NCBI GenBank assembly: GCA_023229665.1
Contig: JALNYW010000001.1
Span: 248,001 to 312,000, forward strand
DNA length: 64,000 nucleotides
Reading direction: 5' to 3'
DNA from: Patescibacteria group bacterium
GTDB taxonomy: Bacteria > Patescibacteriota > Patescibacteriia > 2-12-FULL-60-25
This document shows, one piece after another, positions 58,485-64,000 of this stretch. The notes beneath the pieces were generated by a model. It had not been told where the DNA came from. It did no database searches and was given only the letters and a program-made list of their open reading frames with translations. How positions within the stretch are numbered: position 1 is the stretch's first letter; each line of letters starts with the position of its first letter. The position numbers and the translations under genes were made by a program.

Positions 58485-60920
58485 CTACTCGAGGAAATCA
58501 GGATGGATGCGGAGGATCTTGTCGTCCCCGGGCCGTGGCGTTCCGCGACCATCGCGGTTAGACGTTGTCAGATAGAGATATCCATCCGGACCAAGAACCA
58601 CCCCGCGCAATCGGCCATACTGCGAAGCCAAATGCGAGGTCGGCCGCATCAGACTGCCGTCATCCTGAATGACGGATTGGTACAGAGTCGATCCGCGTAA
58701 ACCCGCGAAGAACAACCGTCCTTTGGCCTGGGCGATGCCGGACGGCGCCCACGTGGCTGACGCTCCCGAATTCAACTTCGGTGTGTACATGCCGGACCGC
58801 GTCTCATCCCCTTTGATGATCGGCCAACCGTAGTTGCCGCCCTTTTCGATGCGATTCACCTCGTCGCGGCAACACAGGCCGAATTCGCCCGTCGGTCCAT
58901 GCTCGCCTTCATACAAATTCCCGGCCAAGTCCCAAGCCAAACCCTGGGGATTGCGGTGCCCATATGACCAAACAAGGTTCCCGAACGGATTATCCGACGG
59001 CACGGAACCATCCGAATTCATGCGCAAGGTTTTTCCGGCGAGCGAGTTGGTATCCTGGGCCAAATCCGGTTGCTGCGCGTCCCCCGTCACGACATATAGT
59101 TTTCCATCCGGTCCAAAATCAATTTGTCCGCCGTCGTGATACGTGGCTGAAGGGATATTATCCAAGATAATCCTGTCCTGGACCAAGCTATTCCCCTCCA
59201 AACGGAACCGCGTGACACGGTTCTTCCTTCCGCCTTCACTCGTCGTGTAGTAGAGATACACGAATTTATTTTCGGCAAATCCCGGATCAAGGGCGATGCC
59301 CATGAGGCCGCCTTCGCCGGCCGTCAGCACGGACGGGATAGGCATGCTCGCCGGCTGCTTGCCGATCCTGCGTACGGTTCCGGTGCGCTCCGTCACAAGC
59401 ATGTCCCCATCCGGCAAGAATGCGATGTCCCACGGAATTTCCAAACCATCCGCCACTTGAGCCACGGCATATGCCTGAAAATCCGTCTCATTGACCCCAT
59501 GCACGGAATCCGAATCAAGTCCGGCGGGACGCAACGTTTCAAATGTCCCGACTTTACGCTTACTGCTCATCGAATAGACGCGCTCATCCCCGATCCTCGC
59601 AATCAAATCCGTAAACGGGATCGAATCAAATTCGGTTTGGTTGATGTCCGTGACATTCGCCCCGGTTAAACCATACGAGGTGAAAATTTCCGGACTGAGG
59701 AGGCGCCGCTTAAACCCGGCTACGTTCAACGCATATACCGGGCTCGTACCCGCGACCCTTACGAGAGTTTCCGAAGGGATGACGTCCACCGAACGCTTTG
59801 GCAACACGTAAATTGATGCCCAGGAAAACCCATACGAACGGAATACCTGTTCATCGCGAATCCAGCGCTTTTTATTGTTGTAGATGACATATACTTTCGA
59901 GTCTCCTTCTGCCTGAACCAAAGTCCCATTCGGAAAACGGTTGCTCGGCGATTCATACGGCGATGCGGTTCCCATCACACGCAACTCACGCGTCGCGGGA
60001 TTAATCTCCACGAACGTCATGCTGACATTGTTGTCGCGCCGACCTTCGGAAAAGAATCCGTGCGGATCTACGTTAAAGATAAGTTTATATGTTCCGGCCG
60101 GCAAACCGGTCACGTCAAAATACTGGTCCGCCAACGTATACGGATAGACATCGGCCCAGCCGACGGAAACGCCCTGCTTACCGCTTGAACATCCGGTGTA
60201 CTTTTTCGCTTGCCTTGCCCCTTCGGAAGGGGCGGCAACCACCATGTCATCTCGCATGCAAAACGTGGTTTTGTTCGTAACCACGGGCGCGAGAGCAGCT
60301 CCGGCGGCGGGACGTACCATTTCCAACTTATACGAACCAAATTCGTCAAAGTGATAGTGCTGGTGGATTTCATGCCAAAACAATGTCCCAACCGGACGAT
60401 CAATAAAAGAACCATCCGGCTGGAACATTCTTTGGGTCGCGCTGAACTCCCGATCACCGGTTTGACCTTGGCTCCCGCCGGCATTCAATTCAAACGCGCC
60501 TTTGCCACGGTTCCAAAACGTGGCCGTAAAACGCAACTTGGTCCGGCCGTTTTCCACCGCAAACCGGATGTCATACGGCGCCACCGGGGCCAAATCAGGC
60601 AAGAGACTTCGATCCAGTATAAGACCGAGCGAAACGGTCGAGCTGATTTCCGGGCCCTCCAAATATCCAAGTAGCCTCTGCGGTTCGATGATCGTGATGT
60701 CCGACCAACGGAATCCTTGGGCCAAGAACGCCTGTTCCGTGGTCACCCAGCGTTTTTGTGCGTTCTGGATATAGTAAACTTTTGAATCACCCTGCGCTTG
60801 GACGAGCGAGCCTTCAATCAGAGGCGAAGCGACTTGCGCTGAGACCATGGGTCCAAACAATATTCCCGCGAGCAAAATGCTCGGCATGATCACGTGGATC
60901 TTTAGGCGATGAAAATTCAT
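58485..60920 (-). CDS. Secreted lysyl oxidase-like / PQQ-type sugar dehydrogenase fusion with CPR envelope repeats
   Basis: An 811-residue protein. Signal peptide 1-28. Residues about 34-85 carry a CPR repeat (GDSKVYYIQNAQKRWVTTEQ). About 105-330 form a lysyl oxidase-like domain with the copper-site motif WHEIHQHYHF (182-191), WADVYPYTLADQYFDVTGLPAG and DPHGFFSEG. About 335-480 hold more envelope repeats (GDSKVYVIYNNKKRWIRDEQ). About 485-811 form a PQQ-dependent glucose/sorbosone dehydrogenase propeller: EIPWDIAFLPDGDMLVTERTG, GEGGLMGIALDPGF, YHDGGQIDFGPDGKLYV, YGHRNPQGLAWD, GPDGYLYLTTSNRDGRG. Both activities are oxidative and extracellular. Confidence 0.85.
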   Translation of the reverse strand: MNFHRLKIHVIMPSILLAGILFGPMVSAQVASPLIEGSLVQAQGDSKVYYIQNAQKRWVTTEQAFLAQGFRWSDITIIEPQRLLGYLEGPEISSTVSLGLILDRSLLPDLAPVAPYDIRFAVENGRTKLRFTATFWNRGKGAFELNAGGSQGQTGDREFSATQRMFQPDGSFIDRPVGTLFWHEIHQHYHFDEFGSYKLEMVRPAAGAALAPVVTNKTTFCMRDDMVVAAPSEGARQAKKYTGCSSGKQGVSVGWADVYPYTLADQYFDVTGLPAGTYKLIFNVDPHGFFSEGRRDNNVSMTFVEINPATRELRVMGTASPYESPSNRFPNGTLVQAEGDSKVYVIYNNKKRWIRDEQVFRSYGFSWASIYVLPKRSVDVIPSETLVRVAGTSPVYALNVAGFKRRLLSPEIFTSYGLTGANVTDINQTEFDSIPFTDLIARIGDERVYSMSSKRKVGTFETLRPAGLDSDSVHGVNETDFQAYAVAQVADGLEIPWDIAFLPDGDMLVTERTGTVRRIGKQPASMPIPSVLTAGEGGLMGIALDPGFAENKFVYLYYTTSEGGRKNRVTRFRLEGNSLVQDRIILDNIPSATYHDGGQIDFGPDGKLYVVTGDAQQPDLAQDTNSLAGKTLRMNSDGSVPSDNPFGNLVWSYGHRNPQGLAWDLAGNLYEGEHGPTGEFGLCCRDEVNRIEKGGNYGWPIIKGDETRSGMYTPKLNSGASATWAPSGIAQAKGRLFFAGLRGSTLYQSVIQDDGSLMRPTSHLASQYGRLRGVVLGPDGYLYLTTSNRDGRGTPRPGDDKILRIHPDFLE

Positions 60921-60954
60921 ATACGTTATTCTCTATCCTACCTTGCGGAATAGA

Positions 60955-60987
60955 AAAACGCGACCAGTTCAGGATCGCGTTTTTTCT
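60955..60987 (-). terminator. Terminator after the M23 peptidase gene
   Basis: Stems AAAAACGCGA / TCGCGTTTTTT around an 11-nt loop, directly 3' of the gene at 60996 on the minus strand. Confidence 0.75.
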
Positions 60988-60995
60988 CTTTTCTC

Positions 60996-61688
60996 TTATG
61001 GCTTCAGGTAAGGCAGGACGTCCAGCCAACCGCTTACTTCCGACGTGGTTTGTACATATCCACGGATATCAATTCCCGTGCCGCGATGAACGCCAAGGTG
61101 GAGATGCTTGCGTACGCCGTCCGTTTCCGACGAATATCCTTCGCCTAGCACGCCGATCAGGTCACCGCGCTTTAACCGATCCTTCGGCTCGGGTTCGATG
61201 CGTTCAAGATCCATATGGCCGTAAAGCACGACCACTTTTTCTCCATCGAGCTCACAGGACTGGAGCGCGTAACCGCCATATCCCTTGGCGAACTGCTTTG
61301 AGATAAGCGGCCCGTCACAAATCGCTGAAATCTGAACCTCCGTATCGGCTTCGGCTGCCGTCGTTTCAAAATCAACGCCGACATGAAAACCGTTGAAACG
61401 GTCATTCTGCACCGGAGACGTCTCCGGATGGACTTCCAAACCGAACGTTTTTTTCGTCACGCGGTCAAACGCATTCGAGATGGGCAAACCAAAAATGGGC
61501 TCCTTCACTTCTTCAAGCGCCTCCGCCAACGGAACCGTCGATGTCACGACTTCATTCGAAATCACCGGCACATTCGGAGCGGCCACCGCCACATTGTTCG
61601 ACGGGTAGGCGTACGCCAAGACCGCGCTTGAGGCTACGGCCAGAAACGCGGCGACGCCGGACACATGAATAATATGATGGGGACGCAT
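60996..61688 (-). CDS. M23 family peptidase (LytM-type), small
   Basis: A 230-residue protein: signal or anchor helix (8-27, VAAFLAVASSAVLAYA), then an M23 domain with NGFHVGVDFET (His and Asp ligands), VVLYGHMD and RKHLHLGVHRG (HxH). It is predicted to cleave peptidoglycan peptides. It lacks the CPR repeat domain of the other M23 protein at 5856-6863. TAAGAT lies 12 nt before the ATG. Confidence 0.85.
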   Translation of the reverse strand: MRPHHIIHVSGVAAFLAVASSAVLAYAYPSNNVAVAAPNVPVISNEVVTSTVPLAEALEEVKEPIFGLPISNAFDRVTKKTFGLEVHPETSPVQNDRFNGFHVGVDFETTAAEADTEVQISAICDGPLISKQFAKGYGGYALQSCELDGEKVVVLYGHMDLERIEPEPKDRLKRGDLIGVLGEGYSSETDGVRKHLHLGVHRGTGIDIRGYVQTTSEVSGWLDVLPYLKP

Positions 61689-61776
61689 AGGGAACGGCTG
61701 ATCTTAGCAGATATTTGAGATTTTGTCAATCGTGGATAGCTCAACTCTTCTCAGCATAACATGTTATTTCTCATAC

Positions 61777-61800
61777 AAAACACCCACCTTTCGGCGGGTG
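61777..61800 (-). terminator. Terminator at the left end of the tRNA-Asn/GIY-YIG locus
   Basis: CACCCACC-TTTC-GGCGGGTG with a flanking A/T run on the minus strand 3' side. Confidence 0.7.
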
Positions 61801-61806
61801 CTTGCA

Positions 61807-61848
61807 TGGCTCCGAGGCTGGGATTCGAACCCAGGACCAATGGATTAA
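61807..61848 (-). pseudogene. tRNA-Asn copy B, 3' fragment
   Basis: Identical to the 3' half of the intact tRNA-Asn at 62178-62252: encoded CCA, CCTCGGA acceptor strand, T-arm and the 3' anticodon strand. At 61849 it changes into the palindrome TCCGCCTTGGCGGA and then into the GIY-YIG coding sequence. Confidence 0.85.
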
Positions 61849-61871
61849 TCCGCCTTGGCGGACTCTACCGC
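61840..61871. repeat. Direct repeat, left copy (32 bp)
   Basis: Exact copy of 62272-62303. It contains tRNA-Asn anticodon-arm sequence, the palindrome TCCGCC-TT-GGCGGA (61849-61862) and CTCTACCGC of the tRNA. It lies 432 bp from its partner. Confidence 0.9.
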
Positions 61872-62108
61872 GATTACTTCCCGAAGATATGCCCTTCCTT
61901 TGCCAGTTTTTAGTTCTTTTTCTCTCCGCATCGCTTGAGAACGGGTCTCATATTCCTCAAAATAGGCCAATGCCCATAGTGAAGAGATCCTCCCTGAGCT
62001 AAGGCAAACACCGGCATTATGCGCCTCTATCCTTCGGCTTAAGTCCTTCGTCTGCCCCACATAAAGACGGCCGTCAGGACTTACTAATACATATACAAAG
62101 TAGGCCAT
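61845..62108 (-). CDS. GIY-YIG nuclease domain protein embedded in the tRNA-Asn locus
   Basis: An 87-residue GIY-YIG domain: YFVYVLVSPDGRLYVGQTKDLSRRIEAHN contains the Y-V and Y-V-G motif and catalytic Arg; then LWALAYFEEYETRSQAMRREKELK with the conserved Glu. The last residues AVESAKAD and the stop are encoded by the tRNA-derived direct repeat and palindrome. ATG 62108 opens the domain; an upstream start would add 13 residues. It may nick tRNA or palindrome DNA and promote mobility (inference). Confidence 0.9.
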   Translation of the reverse strand: MAYFVYVLVSPDGRLYVGQTKDLSRRIEAHNAGVCLSSGRISSLWALAYFEEYETRSQAMRREKELKTGKGRAYLREVIAVESAKAD

Positions 62109-62147
62109 AAACAAACACGTTCCATTTCTCAACTTTCCCGTCAACAA

Positions 62148-62174
62148 AAATACCCCCGTATTGCGGGGGTATTT
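62148..62174 (-). terminator. Terminator after the intact tRNA-Asn
   Basis: AAATACCCCCG-TAT-TGCGGGGGTATTT. Confidence 0.8.
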
Positions 62175-62177
62175 GTG

Positions 62178-62252
62178 TGGCTCCGAGGCTGGGATTCGAA
62201 CCCAGGACCAATGGATTAACAGTCCACTGCTCTACCGCTGAGCTACCTCGGA
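62178..62252 (-). tRNA. tRNA-Asn (GTT), intact
   Basis: Acceptor TCCGAGG/CCTCGGA, discriminator G, encoded CCA. Anticodon arm GTGGA-CTGTTAA-TCCAT gives GTT. T-loop GGTTCGAATCC. It is the functional copy between the two halves of copy B. Confidence 0.95.
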
Positions 62253-62271
62253 ATAGGATTTGACGCACTCG

Positions 62272-62303
62272 ATGGATTAATCCGCCTTGGCGGACTCTAC
62301 CGC
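62272..62303. repeat. Direct repeat, right copy (32 bp)
   Basis: Exact copy of 61840-61871, here continuing into the 5' half of tRNA-Asn copy B. Confidence 0.9.
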
Positions 62304-62317
62304 TGAGCTACCTCGGA
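62281..62317 (-). pseudogene. tRNA-Asn copy B, 5' fragment
   Basis: TCCGAGGTAGCTCAGCGGT of tRNA-Asn is intact from 62317 inward, then the anticodon-arm 5' strand is replaced by the palindrome TCCGCCAAGGCGGA. Joined with 61807-61848 it would rebuild a tRNA-Asn with a defective anticodon arm. Confidence 0.85.
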
Positions 62318-62478
62318 ACATCGGTTCCCTTTTGGAACAGCGGGGGGAGAATAACAAGGTTTTTTGGCTATGGCAAGGCGCGGTCAAGAGACCTCCCTTT
62401 CGGCTCCCGAGTATCCAACAGTTGACAAATCCGCTAAAATATGCGAATTATACGCCCCATAACACATCAATCTATTCT

Positions 62479-62883
62479 ATGGCCTATCAGCGCCGCGAAG
62501 GAGGTTTCGGAGCCCGCAAGGGTGGAAAGAGTTTTGGTTCAAATAAACCCTGGGAACGCGGCTCTGACGGTCGTCCGGGTGGCAAGACGTTCATGCATAA
62601 GGCCGTTTGTGCCAAGTGCGACTCGCCCTGCGAAGTCCCGTTCAAACCGAATGGACGCAAGCCGGTCATGTGCAGCAACTGTTTCGTGCGCGACGACAGC
62701 CGCGGTGAACGCGGCGGCGACCGCTTCGGTGGCCGCTCGGAACGTCCTTCGTTCGATCGCCCGTCTTACAACAGCGAGCGTCCGAGCGGTGGCGACAATT
62801 CCGCCATACTGAAGACCATCAACGACAAGCTCGACAAGATCATGGAAATTCTGGACGAAGCCTTGGCCGACGAAGTTGAATAA
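62479..62883 (+). CDS. CxxC-x17-CxxC zinc-ribbon protein
   Basis: A 134-residue protein. A Gly/Arg-rich basic start (AYQRREGGFGARKGG) leads to the zinc ribbon CAKC ... CSNC with exactly 17 residues between the pairs and the typical CEVPFKPNGRKPV core. An Arg/Gly/Ser-rich linker follows, and a C-terminal helix DKLDKIMEILDEAL. Common and conserved in CPR bacteria, function unknown; RNA or nucleoprotein binding is suggested by the RG-rich parts. ATG 62479 chosen. Confidence 0.85.
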   Translation: MAYQRREGGFGARKGGKSFGSNKPWERGSDGRPGGKTFMHKAVCAKCDSPCEVPFKPNGRKPVMCSNCFVRDDSRGERGGDRFGGRSERPSFDRPSYNSERPSGGDNSAILKTINDKLDKIMEILDEALADEVE

Positions 62884-62918
62884 AAAAGAGCACTCCCTTC
62901 GGGGAGTGTTTTTTTTGA
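62883..62918 (+). terminator. Terminator of the zinc-ribbon gene
   Basis: CACTCCC-TTC-GGGGAGTG followed by a long T-run. Confidence 0.85.
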
Positions 62919-62927
62919 TGAAAAAAA

Positions 62928-62947
62928 GACCGCTGAGTTCAGCGGTC
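62928..62947 (-). terminator. Terminator overlapping the pyrC stop
   Basis: Minus strand GACCGCTGA-ACT-CAGCGGTC then TTTTTTT; the TGA stop of the gene is inside the stem. Confidence 0.8.
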
Positions 62948-64000
62948 GTAGCGGACGGACCAATGGATGGCCCGGCCTGCGTAGAACGGGATAATGGGAT
63001 CGGTCAGACGATCGCCCGGAGGCGGCGGATCGGTCTTGGCATCCTCATCCACTTCGGCGGAAGGATCACGCACCGGCTCCATCAGAGCAGGTTCGCTCCT
63101 GGGATCAAGCACGTGGAACGGTTCTGCCACCACCTCGCTCACCCGCTTCTCTTCCGGGAGCCGGTAATAGGCCGGCCCATAGGACGAAACGAAGGAGCTC
63201 AAGTTGTTGGACCGGCTCGCGTTGGCGAATTCCTGCGCCAGAAGCTTGAGCGCGATTGGCGCCGTGTAGATTCCATAGGAACCTTCCGGCTTCGACTTGG
63301 CGCTCAGCTGATGCGGAGCGCTATCCGACCCGAAGAAGATGCGCGGGCTGTTACCCTGGAACACCGCTTCGCGCAGGGCGCTGCGGTCACGCGCGCTCTT
63401 GGCAACGGGCATGCACAGGTTGAGATGATTGCCCATCACATCATCGTCGGTGAGGACGAGATGGTGCGCCGTCACCGATCCGGCGACGTTGTCGGACTCA
63501 CTGACGACCTGGAGTCCGTAGGCGGTGGACACATGCTCGATCACGAAGCGCAGCTTGGGGAAGCGCTCCGGCAACCGCGAATCCACGAAGAGCTTCAGGA
63601 ACTCGTGTTCCCGTCGCGCCTTGATGTGCTTCGGATGCTCCGCGTGGATGCACATCACCATCCCCGCCTCCTCGAGCGCCGCGAACCAATCGCTCTGCGC
63701 CAGGAAGAATTCGGGGACCAGCCCATCATCGGAATTGGTGGTTCCGTGCTTCGGGTAGAACTTGGCCGCGACGGCGCCAGCCTTCCCTGCCGCGAGAATG
63801 ACCTCGGGCGTGGTCTGCTGGGTGAGATAAATAGTCATGAGCGGCTCGAAGCCATGCGGTGCGCACTCGAGGATCTCCTCGCGGTACGCGCGCACGGTAT
63901 CGGCGTTCCAGACCGCCGGCTTGGTATTGGGCATGACGATGGCACGACCGAAGTCGCGCGCCGTTGCCGGCAGCACGTGCTTCAAGATCCTGCCCTGGCG
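62939..64000 (-). CDS. pyrC: Dihydroorotase, PyrC class (5' end outside window), guest gene
   Basis: At least 353 residues, open to the window edge. LKHVLPATARDFGRAIVMPNTKP matches the region after the HxH metal site of E. coli-type PyrC (that site lies outside). AAKFYPKHGTTNS has the carboxylated Lys, VMCIHAEH and VIEHVST the metal His, and GSDSAPH the catalytic Asp. It cyclises carbamoyl aspartate in pyrimidine synthesis. A C-terminal extension of about 40 residues (DPSAEVDEDAKTDPPPPGD) is unusual. GC3-rich codons. Confidence 0.9.
   Translation of the reverse strand, partial: RQGRILKHVLPATARDFGRAIVMPNTKPAVWNADTVRAYREEILECAPHGFEPLMTIYLTQQTTPEVILAAGKAGAVAAKFYPKHGTTNSDDGLVPEFFLAQSDWFAALEEAGMVMCIHAEHPKHIKARREHEFLKLFVDSRLPERFPKLRFVIEHVSTAYGLQVVSESDNVAGSVTAHHLVLTDDDVMGNHLNLCMPVAKSARDRSALREAVFQGNSPRIFFGSDSAPHQLSAKSKPEGSYGIYTAPIALKLLAQEFANASRSNNLSSFVSSYGPAYYRLPEEKRVSEVVAEPFHVLDPRSEPALMEPVRDPSAEVDEDAKTDPPPPGDRLTDPIIPFYAGRAIHWSVRYDR

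Noticed and set aside
1..64000. CRISPR array, rRNA genes, insertion sequences
   Set aside because: No regularly spaced 20-40 bp repeats with unique spacers, no rRNA-like sequence and no transposase frame were found on either strand.

Overview
The window looks like chromosome of a Patescibacteria (Candidate Phyla Radiation) bacterium, probably of the Parcubacteria group. Evidence: a VirB4/PrgI/VirB6-like envelope cluster of CPR type, a CxxC-x17-CxxC zinc-ribbon protein, a recurrent CPR-type envelope domain (YYCGANGKRYAFPHE and related), an aspartyl-tRNA synthetase without the usual bacterial GAD insertion, a short Rel protein, and small GIY-YIG proteins. The genetic code is standard: genuine genes end in TGA (for example the LCP gene at 20389). 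Most native genes have no Shine-Dalgarno sequence but a TATNNT or GATANT -10 box 6 to 12 nt before the start codon, which suggests largely leaderless transcription.

Layout. 1-9.9 kb: partial ABC permease, small VOC, membrane and regulator genes, two tRNA-Ser genes, an M23 peptidase, a PadR/PspC stress pair and glutamate dehydrogenase. 9.9-18.8 kb (minus): ComF and a seven-gene type IV secretion-like operon. 18.9-26 kb (plus): LCP wall ligase, Der, Pth, DprA, TopA. 26-32 kb: coiled-coil protein, Rel, ParAB, a KefB-type antiporter. 32-40.7 kb: tRNAs fMet, Leu and Met, then aspS-scpA-scpB-dacA-glycosyltransferase, and asnS. 41.5-43.6 kb: recO-ruvX and rnhB. 48-53.9 kb: murF, ftsI, rarA, a CBS protein, an Xth-type nuclease. 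55.4-62.9 kb: DUF2090-type aldolase, greA, secreted proteins including a lysyl oxidase/PQQ dehydrogenase fusion, M23 peptidase, a disrupted tRNA-Asn locus with a GIY-YIG gene, and a zinc-ribbon protein.

Overlaid on this are guest genes with high GC at third codon positions. Those whose starts lie in the window have Shine-Dalgarno sequences, often with structured leaders: 40.79-41.49, 42.69-42.88, 43.56-47.8 (five genes), 53.9-55.4 (nhaA) and 62.9-64.0 kb (pyrC, start outside). The 43.6-47.8 kb block holds three small STAS/SpoIIAA-like proteins, a lipoprotein hydrolase and a di-heme cytochrome peroxidase lipoprotein. This is a repertoire I associate with Myxococcota and relatives, not with CPR bacteria.

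The two most unusual structures are: (i) the tRNA-Asn locus at 61.8-62.3 kb, where a GIY-YIG nuclease gene and an intact tRNA-Asn lie between two halves of a second tRNA-Asn copy, bounded by a 32-bp direct repeat containing a GC-rich palindrome; and (ii) intergenic arrays of 7-bp repeats (GTTACGT/GATACTT type), often inverted, that supply stop codons of upstream genes and run into the -10 box of downstream leaderless genes.
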